NCBI RefSeq assembly: GCF_000143415.4
Contig: NW_003314285.1
Coordinates: forward strand, 1,793,183-1,857,182
Length of the DNA stretch: 64,000 nucleotides
Direction: 5' to 3'
Source: Selaginella moellendorffii
Taxonomy: Eukaryota; Streptophyta; Lycopodiopsida; Selaginellales; Selaginellaceae
Shown: one piece after another, positions 31,973-45,173 of the stretch
How the letters are laid out: every line of letters starts with the position of its first letter
Position numbering within the stretch: position 1 is the stretch's first letter
Made by a program: the position numbers and the translations under genes
The notes under the pieces: generated by a model
The model's database searches: none
Told to the model about the DNA's origin: nothing
What the model saw: only the letters and a program-made list of their open reading frames with translations

Positions 31973-34179
31973 CTAGAAATCGAGCTCGGCTTGCTGCTTT
32001 GCCTGCCTCGCCGTCCAGTAGTTTTGAGCTCGTATCACCCTCTCGAGTAGCTCCTGAGGGACGGGCTCGCCCCTGCGTTGGTGCGGCGCAATCCGTGCCG
32101 TGTGAACTAGAGTCTTCCACTTGTCCTGGAGAATGAAAATCCATGAAACTTTGTAGCACAGACTCAAAAACTTCGAAATCCACGAGAGTTTTTTCGTGTT
32201 CACCTTCAAGTCGACGTAAGTCCGGTGCTTGGCTTGATCGAAAGCCCACAGCTTCACGTCACGCCATCTAGAAACAAGAGCTTACACCACCACCTATGAC
32301 GAAGAAAAAGTTTACCTTCCAAGGCCGAGCTTTTCCACGGCGTAGACAAGAGCTTCCACCTCAGAGATTGTAAAGGGCCTTCGTATCCTGCGCTTGGTGC
32401 CTTCGATGGTGAGCTGCTTCTGCCGCAACGAAACCATAGCCAGGCTCTGCGACGAGTTGTCCCCTCCCAGTGTCGGATGCTGGACGATGGCTCCTGCTTG
32501 CTCGACATCTGGAAGAAGAAGAAGATGGAGAGAACGATCCGTCACTCTCACGAGAGAAACAAAGAAAAGAGCCTGTGAATTGTTATCCTTTCTTGGTTTT
32601 TGTTCGTTCTTTTGTTCCTTGTTCTTGTGTGCTGTAAATGAAAGATCATACCCCCAGCCGCTGTCACCCGTGTTGCTTTATATGTTCTCAGATTGTTTTT
32701 ATGGCATCCGTCTAAACAAAGCAGGTGTGTTGTTGTACCAGTCCATTTGGCATTTATCTGTGCCTGTCCATCACCACCACCACCCGAAACCAGCGAGCAT
32801 GCGAGCCGAGCATCGGTCTCAATCACAGTGTCTTCCATTTTCTCTTGGCCTTCCACCACGGCCCAGCTCCCGTCCAAAGTCGGGTGCCTGGAATGGAAAC
32901 AAGCGAGGAAGTGATGAGAAGAAGAAACAAAGGATGTCGAGACTTTACCAAGTTCCTGGCTGGCTGGCGGCTTGAGAGAGTGCGAGGAGAGCATCCTCGG
33001 AGTTGGAAGAGGATGCTGGCTCCAACATAAATCCCAGAGAGCCGCTCTTTCCAGCCTGAGCGGAAAGCCCGACTTGAGCCAGTGTGGCTTCCTCGTCAGG
33101 GACTCTCTTGCCGTGGAGGAAAACACGAATTCTCAAGCCACCACCCAGCAGGTTCATCGTTGCATCCAGCACAGCTTTCTGTGCAAAACAAAGACGGTTT
33201 TTATCTTTCGTTTCCTTTCAATCCAACAAGAAACTACCGAAAGAGTGGAGAAAAACTACTTTACCTTGAGGCTGGCTACAGTTGCAGACTCTGGCATGTC
33301 GATGAGAAGCTCTGGAACCGTGAAGGATTTGATGCTGAGTTTTACTGCACGAAGAAAGGCCATGGATGAGCATTCCAATACCGAGTGAAAAATCAATGCA
33401 CCGAGGACCTGACAGCACCTGTTTTTCGAGGAGACGATGATCCACTGGCCGATGATGGTGTTGGCGTTGCCGCCTTGGCTACAAACAAGATCACAGAGAT
33501 CAAGCAAGAAGAAGATGGCAAGCATACCTTCGAAGTCGATGCTCATCATATTATCCAGAGATCCTTGCGACATATCATCGGCACTTCCAGCGTCATCCGG
33601 GGATTTCTTCCGCTTGGACGACGAGCCGCGAGCTCCTCCTCCTCCTTGTCGAGCGGTGAAGGGAGGATCGTTCTGGTACCTTCTCTTGCGAAACGAGCCA
33701 GCTGAAAGCCAAGCATTCAGAATGGAAAGAAGAAACACGAATGAAAGAATCACCATGCTTGGCAGCAGCAGCGGCAGCGGCAGCCGCAGCCGCAGCAGTG
33801 GTAGCGGGTTTTTTACTCCTGTCTCGCCCGCCACCACCATCGCACTCGGGCTCTCCACTGCTGCTGGCGTCCTGGAGAAACTGTCCGGCAACGGCTGCTA
33901 GAAGTTCGAAGAACTCTGTCCCCTGCTTAAGCCCTGGGACTTGCTGGGTTGCGCCACTTCTTTCCTGTAACTACACCACCCAAGTTGTGAGATCCAGAAG
34001 CCATACAAACTTCGTGGAAAAAGAATTTGTTTTTGTGCGTCTAAGCCCCGCAGACCAACCTTGAGAGAACGAACGCGGCAGGCTCGCATGGAGCGAGGCC
34101 TTGCGAGGCGGCTGTAGCCCAGGAACCTGCTGGCGCTACTAGCTCCTCCTCCGGTTGCTCCTCGGTTCTGGGGATCCAT
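31973..34179 (-). CDS. Plant telomere-repeat-binding protein (TRP/TRFL family, Myb/telobox type)
   Basis: About seven to eight exons. Exon 1 runs from ATG at 34179 (MDPQNRGATGGG) to a splice after about 34060. Exons at about 33925-33752 and 33704-33530 carry an Ala run and a basic stretch (SSSKRKKSPDDAG). A ubiquitin-like domain follows at about 33347-32945 (VKLSIKSFTVPELLIDMPE, LLGGGLRIRVFLHGKRV). The last exons form the Myb/telobox domain with its plant-specific fourth helix: RRPFTISEVEALVYAVEKLG (about 32340), RWRDVKLWAFDQAKHRTYVD and DKWKTLVHTARI, ending in PQQ-type RRGEPVPQELLERV and a stop at 31973. This is the layout of NgTRF1/AtTRP1, which bind TTTAGGG repeats. The linker between the ubiquitin-like and Myb parts is shorter than in angiosperms, and I could not fix every exon border there. 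The promoter carries ATAAACCCTAAAC (near 34417), itself a telo-box. Confidence 0.87.
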
Positions 34180-34608
34180 GGAAGCGCTGTGGCATCAAAG
34201 TGGCGAGCTCGCGAGAGGAGGGAGAGCGAGCAAAGCGGATGACAACGCAAAACCACCAACAAAAACCCACACCACTGTTGGTGATGACGACGACGATGAC
34301 GATGATGAAACAGAACCGCTCGCCCAAGATTAACGAAACCGCAAAACCGCTTGGCTACCGAACCTGGCCCAGCCAGCCTCGGTGGTACGGAACGAAGCCC
34401 CCAGCCTCGGCAACCATAAACCCTAAACTGGTTGTTTAAACAAAACAAAAAGTGGTGCCACCTTTAAACCTTTAAACCTTTGGGCCAGAGAAGAGACTTT
34501 TTTTCGAGCATTCCATGACATGGATTTCTTTGCACTAGCGTTCTTATTTCTTCGTCCTTTCCAAGCGTGCTAGATGGATTTTTCTTTCGTTAGAACTCTC
34601 GCCCTTCT

Positions 34609-37600
34609 CTAGCTTACTCGAACGCTCCTCATGAGAGTGGACGACGCTGGCGATTGCAATGTGTGCGGCTCCGGGACGTTTGTGAAAGTGGAGGTGGTTT
34701 TCAGCTGCGGGTTGGCACTGGAGCTCCCTTCTTGCAGCCTGTACACTCTGGTGATCGCTCCGTCCGAGCGCCGCTGCCAGCGAGCCCCGCGACTCCGCGA
34801 TCTCGTAAAGTTGCTACTGCTACACCACCTCTTGCTTGCCATTGCTGCTGCAAAGCCAGATTGATCCCTGTCCCCCGCAGCAACTAGCAATCTCTCGTCA
34901 CTGTCACTGTGAATCCCCTCCTTGTTGCTACCAGTGTCCTCTTGTTCCAAACTTATGCTTGGTGTTGTTATTGCTACTTCCCCTTCAAAACTTTCGTCTT
35001 GCTCCTCCTGTGTGACTGAGCCTTGTGCTGCTGCTGCCACTTCTTCCTGTAATAAATTTTCTTCCTGGAGCCTTTCTGTCTTTGCCATTTCTAACTCACT
35101 ATTTTTTACTGTCTCCTCCGCCTGTGGTTTTGCGGGACTGCCTTGCTCTAGACTTTCTGTTGTATCGCCATCACCATCACTCACACCACCTTGGCTTTCC
35201 CTCTTCTCGTCTTGATCTTTAGAGCCTGATCCTCCTGTTTGTAAAGAGTTAGTCTCGGATGGAAGAAACGGATGCCACTTTCTGCCCGGGACAAACTCGA
35301 TTGCAAAAGGATTCATAAGCTTCTTGGCACCAGGTGTGGTGGGAGGAGGATGGTGAGAAGGAGATCCAGGGGCATTGAAAAGGGAGGCTGGAGTTGCAAG
35401 AGGTGGCGGTGTGACAACAGAAGGTTGGCAGTCCTGAGTTTTTGAAGGAAGGTGTACCTGCTTTCGAATGGGAGTCATGGCCACTTCAATGGTAGTTTGT
35501 TGTGAGTCGGGACGAGGAGCTGGTTTGGGAATACTACTCTTCGCAGGAGTTGTGGCTGCTGCTGATGAAGAACAGCTCGAAGATCCTTCGCAAGACATCA
35601 AATCCTCCTCTTCAGCTTGCCCTGTTGTTTTCGTTTCTGTTTTGGTCCCTGCCACTTTCACTGCTGCTTGCTGCAATTGTTGTAACGGCCGTATCATCAT
35701 CAGTGCCACGTCTTTGTAGGATCTGTTACCCTGTGTTGTGACGCTAGGAACCTGACCTTGTTCAGCCACCCCAGAAGAAACTTCCAGCTTTTCCTGTGTA
35801 CCACTATCGGAAGGAACGTCCAGCTTCTCTTGCGTACCACTACCACTCTCGGAAGGAGTATCAGGGCGTGTGCCTTTAAATCCCATCCTGCTAGTGCCAG
35901 ATACGTCCGAACTGCTGAACTTCTTTCTTTGTACCGTTTTCCTTCTTGATGTAGCTTCGAACCATCCTTCATCTTCATTAACCTCTTCCGAAGATATCAC
36001 TGCTGCGTTGGAAACTTCCGTTGAGCTGGAAATCTTGGCAATGCGATCTTCTGCGTTGGAAGGAGGTTCTCTAACCTGTCCCGAAACTTCTTCTTTAATG
36101 ATAGGACTCTCCTCTTGGCTCTGAATACTGCTTGAATTCCCTGCTTGTTGTTTTGGAGAATCCGCATTATCTTCTACAGTTAGAATCTGTATAAAAAAAA
36201 CAAAGTAAGTGGCGCACAATCGAATGGCAGTTTGTACTCTACCTTCAAACGCTTAGGCTTTTTATCCTTCTCACTTGATGTTGATACTTCTTTGTTAATG
36301 TAGTCTAGAAGATCAGAGACACTACAATAAAAAGCAGCACAATATGATTTAAGAAGAAATAAAACTAGACATCTACCTAAGATGGCCTTTGCTTGCAACA
36401 GAAGGATCAGGCTTAGGTGCCCCTGTCCTTGTGGCTTCTTGCTGCTCAACTGCTTTAGAATCAAAATAATCAAGCCAGGCAGCAGCATCCTGTAAAGAAC
36501 ACATATCATGCATGAGAGACTGTTTCACAATCAAGAGGGAGTCGATCAACCTGTGTGCGGATGTCATCTGGACCAAGCTTTGCTTGCAAAATTTGATACG
36601 TAGTTTGTTCGTGATGGACACTGAGTGTATATGCTTCCATCAGTGAGAGTGCTATAGCAATTGCATGGTAGCTTGCTGCAGTCTGTAAAGTACTCCAGAT
36701 GAAAACTGATTTGTTTTGTTTGAGATAGTATCACCTGAATATGATCTTTGCCGAGAAGCCTCTCGTTGCATTTAAGTGCTTCATGTAGATATCGCAAAGC
36801 TACGTGAGCATTTCCAAGAGCCTCCTCCATCATAGCTACATTTATATAAGTAGCAGCTGTATTCGGATGTGAGGGTCCACAGATCAAGTGCAGCAAGTAA
36901 AGTGCCCGATTAACGTATCTGACCTCAGAAGTTAATAGAGTACACTACTTAAAAGAGCAACTTTACCTTAATGCCAACTCTGTATGTTGAAGCCTGTAGT
37001 AAAAGACAGCCAAGTCACCATAGCTTTTCATTGTATCCGGATGGTCAAGTCCAAGCTCCCTCTCATTTATGTCCAAAGCTTTTTGCTGGTATATCATGGC
37101 CTGATCACAAAAAGTCATCAATTAAGTCATCAATTACATTAATACAATATGTAGCTTTTGTGTACCTGATTGAAGTCTCCTGTGTGGTAAAGAACCACTG
37201 CAAGCAAACTATATGCTCCAGCAGTCATTCGATGGTAAGGCCCGCAAACAGCTATCAATTTTGTCAGAGCCTACAAACAAACATTAGAGAAAAATGTACG
37301 AGAGTGGTAGAGATTTACCTTGCTTCCAAAAGACACGGCCTCCTCTAGCTTTCCTTTATCTAATGCCGCTTTTGACGACTCCAAGAGCGTGCGTCCATCA
37401 GCCGACGAGCAAATTGCATGCTTTGGAAGCACAAATGAAAATTCTGTCAAAATGACGGAAGAATGAAACAGGTTTTAAGAACAAACCTTGTACACGGGAA
37501 CCAAGCTTATTACATCTGCCTTCGAGAAAATTGTGGTACTGTTAAAGTTGTAGCTTCGAGGAGCCATTTCAATGCCAACCTGGTAAAAGAATCGTAAGTA

Positions 37601-40600
37601 GATGAATATAAATAAGTGAAGAGAACAGACCTTATAGCAAATCCCTCGAAGAAGTGCGTACTTACGCAGGTTTAGCCGCGAATCATAAGCGAGTTTCCAT
37701 CTAAATCTCGCGGCGACAAACGACTCCAGCCATTTCCAGACATGCTTCTCAACAGGCTCCTCTTTGCCTTCAGCTGGCAGGCTAGCAAAGATGGCGTTCA
37801 AAGCAGTCGCGATTGTAGAAGCTAGCTCGGAAGTTTCTTTCACGGAGGCAACTACAGCTCGAAGCAACTGTTTAAAAGCGCGGATAATCATTTCGTGGAT
37901 GCACAGCGACCTGATGTGCGGAAGTTTTGAGCACAGATCAGCCTGTAAAACACTCAGTATGTAAGAAAAATTATCAGAAAAGTGCTGGATTATTATACCA
38001 GTTGTCCCAGTGAGGAAATCCTCAACCCACGTATATGCATAAAATCTGTCAAAGTTCGCCCTTCAACCGGAGAGAGCTCAAGAGCCGAAAAATCTGACAC
38101 CTGGAAGTTAAGGTATCAAGATGTGAGAAAACTAAGAGGTATAGGATCAGCTTACAAGCTTAGGAAGCGCCACATTATTATAATATTGTTCCGCTGCGTT
38201 CATAAGCTCCGCAACAGACTGAAAGTTTGTATAAAAGAAAAAAGTCTGTAACGTCATAAGAAATAAAAGGCTTGCTACCTTTAGGTGAAGGCCTGATTTT
38301 GTTCCTTTAAGTCGCTCCAAAGAAGACTCGGGAAGGAGTCCTTTCAGAGGGGAGACATCTTCAGACACAGGTTCCTCGTCCTTGCTCGGTTTCTGGCCAC
38401 TTTTATCACTTTTCTCACTGCTGTTTGCTTTTGTCATTTCTCCTAAATGTTGGACCCAGCATGCGCCGAGTTCCCACCTGAAATACTGGCTCGGATTAAC
38501 GGGTCCCTGCGTGCTTACGCTGGAAATTGCCTTGTCTATTGTTTCAGAAAGAAGATCTTTGGCGCGCTTCTCTTCCTCGCCACTACTATCCAGTCTGTGA
38601 GACTTCTTATGCAGAAGAATGCGGAGGCTGACAAAAAGATAAAATAAGGTAAGTCACTTATGAAATCTATGCTCTAAGACAAATACCTGTTTGCGTTAAG
38701 TGCGTTTGCACCGCCTTCAGGTGGATCCAAGATCTCGAGAATATCCTGAGTGCGCTCCGTCGGGACTGCCTCTACAACTACCTTGTATCCTTGATGTCGA
38801 ACTAAAACAATACCTAATGTACAAGTGTCCTGCCAACTTAAAACGTTAGTGAACTTTTGACATGAGAGCTCAAACCAAAAAAACTTACATGGACAACGGT
38901 GCTTTCGTCAGCCGTAATTCCTTTCAAAACATTCCGTTCCGATATTTCCCTTTGAAACTCCGTTGTTGAGCTCGACTCTATTTTCCATACAACTTTTCTG
39001 CCGGGATCTGTGCCATCTCGAGTGACGAAGAACTTGAGAGTACCCCTGGTCTCTACATGTTCTGTCTGGAATGAGCTTGAAGAATCCAATTCCCTTATGA
39101 CTGCTACAGCATGCGTAGTAGCCACATCGACGAAGTAGTTATGGAGAACAAAAGCTTTATGATCCCGAACCTCTCGTTCCTCCGACGTCTCGCAAGCCAT
39201 TTTGGCTATGAAAGAGAAGTGCTGTGACCACGGCACGTTGAGGCCTTCGGGATTTCTACCTCGACCACCTCCATTGCCACCACAAGTTTCGTCTTCTGCA
39301 GGCAAAGCCGGAAACGTAGACGGCGATTCTGCTACTATGGGTGGAACCACCCACGTATTAGCTCGCAGACCGTACGGAATGTTCGCAAACTGTAGAAAGC
39401 AATTACGTAAGCACTAGACTTTCGTGAAAAGCGATACACACCTTATTGCGCGCGCAAAATGCTTTCAACAGTTCTTCGTAGTTCTGCAATCACGGCAAAA
39501 AAACCTGTGAGTTTCTAGGAGCATTTCACAAAAACATACCCACGTCGTTAAAAGACTTGCTAAGATGCCTTAACAAATCGACCAGTGCGTGGCACTTCAC
39601 TTGCTGCTTCCCCGTGTGATAAAATCCGGTGCTACAAGCTGTAACGGAAAGAATTTTCCCGTTGGTCACCTTGACCTGTAAAAAGGGAAGTTCAGATAAA
39701 TACAATAGTCTATACAATGCAGGAAATACCTCTAGCGAGAAAAAATCTGTTTTAGAGCCTGCCTGACGAGAAATTTTAATGCCTGTCACAATGAGAAAGT
39801 GGTTAGTTTAAATATAAACCGCTGGCAGATTTGACAAACCTTGGACAGGTGACTTTAGATGCGCGAAGGAAAAGAACTCGTAAAACTTCCCCAGCTCGGA
39901 TGGAGGACAGAGTTTTGTTATGTCCTTGATATCCTTGAGATTGATGCTATTCTCTCCACTCTCCGTCCTGCCTGTTTTACCATCTGTTTCTTTGTCTGGC
40001 ACTAATGCCTTCCCGGAAGGACCAAAACAAGTAATGCTTGAAACCAAGTCCAATAGCCTTCTGACGTGATCCATGGCTGATTCCTCCGTGTATGCTTCTG
40101 CAATACATGTAATCTAACGAACTGAAAAACAAAGATGTAAGGCTTTACCTTCGACGACAGTGAGAACACAAGGCTTCAAGTGCATGACCTCTTGAGAGTC
40201 ATTCAGTCGATCTCCACGAACCTTTTAATGGCACGTCTTGACTATAGCCGCTAAAGAGAAATAAAACGTACCTGGTGGGATAGCGAGAATCTCGTAAGGT
40301 GGCATGTCTCAACATTGACCGCCAAAAGCTTGCGCACATCCAGGATACGATCAGTAGAAATCCCCTGGTACCACGAACAATGGAAAGCCTGAGTACGATA
40401 TCAAGAGAAGGAAAAGCCTTACCTTGAGAATTATTTCGTCGCCACTTGGGAGATTTACCAGAACATCGAGAACGGTAGGAAGCACTGCACGAATGAAAGC
40501 AACGAATCAGTAAACGAAGAAGACGAGAAACAAAATATAAAAGAGCTTGGTCAGCTTACGCTTGTCTTCTTTCTTCTTCTTCTCTCCCTTGGATTTGTGA

Positions 40601-40632
40601 TTCTTCGACTTGGAAGTGGCTCTTGGAGCCAT
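34609..40632 (-). CDS. TSS/REC-type clustered-mitochondria (CLU) superfamily protein with TPR repeats
   Basis: A large multi-exon gene. It starts at ATG 40632 ([20 protein letters not shown]) and continues [52 protein letters not shown]. This opening is characteristic of Arabidopsis TSS/REC proteins rather than FRIENDLY. The CLU central domain follows ([44 protein letters not shown]). Then comes a TPR array (about 37480-36500; [56 protein letters not shown]). A long last exon (34609 to about 36180) is Ser/Glu/Gln-rich with [28 protein letters not shown] and a basic tail. In Arabidopsis these proteins set chloroplast volume or act at the cell periphery and cytosol. All main blocks are present, so it looks functional. 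Confidence 0.92.
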
Positions 40633-41174
40633 CGTAGTTGAAGTTTTTTTCTTTCGCTCTTTTCTATCTAGACCCTCGCATCACTTCGCTATAGACTCTC
40701 ACTCTATTTCTAAACGATGAGCGCTTCAATCAGATTCTCGAGACAAAACTGCTGACTGCGACTCTAAAATCAAATGCGTGCCCGGACAAGGAAATTATTG
40801 ATCAAACCACACAGCCACCCGGACTGAATGAATGAATCGAGTCCTACTCTCTCAACGGCGGACACCGCATTGAAAAGCGACTTGGATGATGAAATAAAAT
40901 CACGAGAAAGCGGGCGCGGCGAGGAAATATTCACAGAAAAAAAGGAAAAAAGAACGAGAAGAACACGCTCTCTCACCAAGCTCGCAGCGGATTCAGCCCC
41001 TAGGCTAGAATCGATGGACAAAATCCACAAATCTGGGAGCAAAAACGAGAGATTCTAACCCGCCGCGCGACGCCAAAGAACTGTTGCCGATCGAATCCAG
41101 CGCGTCGGAGTCGCCGATGATGAATCGATGATCCAGTCTGGAAGAACAAGGCGGGCGGAGAGGGAGAAGAGAGT

Positions 41175-41210
<36 letters not shown>

Positions 41211-41430
41211 CGCAAGCAATAGGCAGGCGTGTGCCCTGGTTAATGTGGGCCGTCCATTCAAACCAATGTAAGACGAGGATAGCACAGGGGGAGCGTAGCG
41301 ATGGTTCCCTTCTCTCTCCACGAACCAGTGGTGGAGAAATTGGGCAGGGGATTTTAGGGGTTTAGCGTCGAGCGAAAACTTATTCTACCCAATAAAATAA
41401 TCCATTTTGGCAACAAACGGTCTTGGGTAT
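40633..41430. other. Leader/promoter region of the TSS/REC-like gene with (GA)n tract
   Basis: No separate gene is visible. An uninterrupted (AG)n run lies at about 41179-41207 and could bind GAGA/BPC factors. The right edge leads abruptly into the AT-rich island. Confidence 0.55.
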
Positions 41431-43755
41431 TTGACGACATATTCGCTGCCCTATGGCGGAATATGCTTGCGGGATTGTCCTATTCCCTGGCATTGCACTG
41501 CGGGGAGATTCGATGTGATTTCGTGATTTCGTGTGGCAAGTTATACGTTGTCCTACTCTATTGAGGTGCCAAAGAATAATTTAAAGATTCGTGTTACATT
41601 TTTTACCCCTTATGAGTTGATGTGCTGTGGGCCATTGGATGAGGAGTTCAAAGACAAACAAAGTAGAGCCGTCAATCCACATCCTACTCTTGATTATAGG
41701 TGCAGAAGTTTGAGGAGAATGGTTATCAAGTTTGAGCGTGACATGGTAATATATCAAAAAATAAAGAATACTACTTCAAATGTAAATAAAATGTAGTCTA
41801 AATGAAGTTAATATTTAAAAAGCTAAAAAATTACAACTTAAGATATTTCAAAAAGGTGTAAAATATTTTACTGTTTGTTATAAACACTAGATTCTCTAAT
41901 ACATAATGTAATACAAGAATCTGATACAATATAAATAATTATTAAATTTCATAAACACAATTATATTAATACATAATTTTAAAATATTTAAATATATAAA
42001 TAGTAAATAAAACATTTTCTAAAACATATAATCTGACATATTTATTTTTATGACAGAGAAAGATAATTTTTATAATTGCATATTAATTATGTTCTTAAAA
42101 TTCTATGATAAATTTTTTGTTGCTTGAACTAGGTAAAATATTAAAGTTCTTCATACTAGCTTACTTTGAAAAAAAATCGATTAGTTATAACACTTAAGAA
42201 TATGCTTAAATAAAAACTACAAAAATAAGTTTTATAAAAACTTTTATTTTCATAATAATGTAGTAGAGTTTTTAATTATTCCTACTAAGATAGATAATAT
42301 AATAAAGTGTAATATAAAACAATTGTTTCTTCAAACGTTGAAATTGCTATTGTAAATTTTATTTAACAACTTAATTAACAAAGACATATCCATATAAATC
42401 TGAATTAAAATCAATTATTATATTATGTTTAAATTTTTATTCAATCTAACTTATAGTTTGTATTAATTTATTACGCATTATAAGGAAAAAATTGTATAAT
42501 AAAAATGATCCACGTTTGTAGTTGTTATCATATATTACACTAGAATCTAAATTGAAACTATTTTGGAAATAACATGTGACACTAAGAAACAATATAATTT
42601 CTTCTTGAGCAACTCACACTTTTAGTTTTTAATGCAATTTTCATATATGATATATAACACTAGTTTGTCTTTAAATGTATACATTTTAGGATATATAAAT
42701 GTTAAGCATTATAAAGTCAAACACTTGTTTAGATTGAGGCATATGCATAGTAACAATTCCAATTTATAATCTTCACTCTCTTAAGTTCTTTAGTGTTTAA
42801 CCATCAATATATTAATCTTCTAAACAATGTTTTAACTATAAATAGGTTAGATTTCATTCAAATGTTCTAAACTTTATAAAGAAACTAAGCTTAATGATAA
42901 TTTAGCTTTAAGGTTTATATAGCTTTATTTAACACATTACATGCCACTGTAAGTGTTTTTAACTTAGAGGATTATATAGAGTTTTAGATGTAGAAAGTGG
43001 GAGTTGTGGCAATTCTTTCTATAGCTTTTTATGTTATATATTATTAAACTCTTTTTCATTAAGGGATATAACTAAACTTAATAAACAAAAGAACTTATTT
43101 CCAAGTTTATTCTAACAGTTTTTCTTAAAATTTCTCTAATTAATTTGTAATATTTACTTATCACTAATATAACCATTATAAAAGCTAAAGAAAGCTATGA
43201 AGTTATTTGTTTTGCTTCATGGTTAGAACTTCAAAAGTAATAAGTGAAACTACTAAACTATATAAGCATATTTTTAGCAGAATTTTAATTCCCATACTTT
43301 GAATGTTCATAAAACCATTAGATAATTTTGCATATTCTTGGTTTGGTTAATAGTAATGTTATTCCTATTTAGTATTATTTGCTGAATGAACATCATTTAA
43401 TGCCTCTAAACCACCTAAAAAAAGCACACAAAAGAGCAAATGGACAAAGCATGGCTATTAGATGTCCAGGATCATCAAGTCCACAATCCATGAACACCAT
43501 AGTTCACAGCATTCTTACAATTGATCATTAATTATAATTTATAAACACTTATTGCATATCAACCATAGAATATACTAGAAATTGATGGAGAAAGATTAAA
43601 TCAGTGTCAGCTATTAAATGATAAAATATTCCAAAATATTCAAGCATATTCTAGATATATCAAAGTAATGAGCTTCTAAGAACCAAAAAGTTAAAATGGT
43701 GAAGATGCTAGCACAAGCGTCTAGGGGTGAATAGCACCTAGGAAGAGTTTGAGGT
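41431..43755. other. Strongly AT-rich, gene-free island
   Basis: From about 41800 to 43720 the sequence is almost all A and T by eye, in sharp contrast to both sides. There are no long frames on either strand. A frame of 87 codons at 41533-41796 (TPYELMCCGPLDEEFKDKQS) lies just before it; it would need a GTG start and has no family I recognise. No terminal inverted repeats, LTRs or tandem array could be seen. Confidence 0.7.
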
Positions 43756-43815
43756 TTGGCAGCAATATCTATCTATTTATTGGGTACTCAAGCAACCACC
43801 CCATTTAGATATATG

Positions 43816-45034
43816 TCACGTCAAGCCGGTAGAAAACAGCTCCCTCAACGCGCAGATAACCTTCCTAAGAAGAGGGGACGCCACCCTAGAGACAACGTGG
43901 TCAACGAAGTTGACCTCACTCAGCCTTTTGGCGGCGGACTCGGACAAAGTCATGCCACGGAGCGCCACGAACACGAGCACGTAGAGCAGCGACTCGAGCT
44001 CGCTGGAGACGCAGGCACGGCTCCCCGCCGTCAACACCCCGTAAGACGTGAAGTGCCGTGTGACCGATCTATTGTCCGGGCACAAGACATGTCCAAAGTC
44101 CACCAGCAGAGCCAACACTGGTGGTGCCGGGAGCGAGAGGCAAGCACCCAAGCCTGGACTGTGCCAGAAGGAGCTTAGGAAAATCCCTGCAGAGCGACAT
44201 CTCCAAGCGCTGGATGCTCACAAGCTCGGGTTTTCCACGTCTAGAGCATCGTGGGCAAAACCCTCCCAGGCTCTTCATGTCCGCGATGAAACTAAAGGCA
44301 AGCTCTCTTTTCGGCTGGTTCGCAAAGATACTGTCTATCCGGCTCCTACTCCGCTGTCAAGCTGACGAGGAATGTCCAAGTCCTCTTCTAGCTCCCCCCC
44401 AAGACTCACAAGCTCCCAAGTCACTCCCGAGGCACCGGCTTGTTTCTTCACCAAGTCCGGCGTGTCGCTGGAGAGCCACACTCCCGATCTCGATGTGTCA
44501 ACCACGCTCCCGGGGGGTAGCATCTTTCCTTGCCCCAACACCCGGCCGATGGCAAGCTGGAGCATGAGTTCTCCGCTATCCACACGTCTGTATTGTTCTT
44601 TCGGTGCCTTGGCGGCCTCTAGCTCTGCGTTCCTGTCCCGCATTTCCATCTCCGCCAGCTCCAGCCTCGAAGGTTCGATAGCAAATAGGCGATGGCGCTG
44701 CTCGTGTCCACGGCCGCCAACGTTTCCAAGATCTCCTGGCCATGCAAGCCTTGGTCCTACTTTCCATCCTCGCGCAAGCTCGCTCGTAGTACCTTTGCGC
44801 TTGAGGAATCTCTGGTAAGCATCATGGAGCACTTCGTCGTGATGGGCTGGTGGGAGGAAGGCCCTGAAGTATGATCGGAGGATCTCCACATTGTCCACCT
44901 GGTTGACCACGGCCTCCGCTCCGGCGGACAACCCCCCCTGCCTTGTGGATGGACGCCGGGATTGACTCTAGCTCGCTCTCGGAGATGCCTGGTAGCGCCG
45001 AGAACCTCTTCAACCATCCATATACTCCATCCAT
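43816..45034 (-). pseudogene. Frameshifted gene with a kinase-like C-terminal segment
   Basis: Reading the minus strand, the frame opening MDGVYGWLKRFSALPGISES (45034) is interrupted at a C7 homopolymer near 44932-44938. It continues in another frame as AEAVVNQVDNVEILRSYFRA, with ELAEMEMRDRNAELEAAKAP, and stops at 44335. A third frame carries FSFIADMKSLGGFCPRCSRR and LVSIQRLEMSLCRDFPKLLL. A fourth ends the gene with LALLVDFGHVLCPDNRSVTR, SSELESLLYVLVFVALRGM and a stop at 43816. The DFG followed by an ExLESLLYVL helix resembles the activation segment of fungal-type (FunK1-like) kinases, a weak match. At least two frameshifts separate the parts. Either it is a pseudogene or introns were missed; the homopolymer break argues for a pseudogene. 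Confidence 0.5.
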
Positions 45035-45173
45035 ATACTACAATCGTAGGTATCTTACAAAGTCCTGGTCTTGTCCACAAAGAATGCTCGTTTCTGGCCC
45101 CAAAATTGAAGTAGAGAGAATCTGAGGATTAAATTCTTAGCTCAATGCTTTGATCTACACTGTCCTCACTCAC

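Noticed and set aside
41533-41796. 87-codon frame at the edge of the AT-rich island
   Set aside because: It needs a GTG start, is short, and matches no family I know. Mentioned under the island instead of being called a gene.
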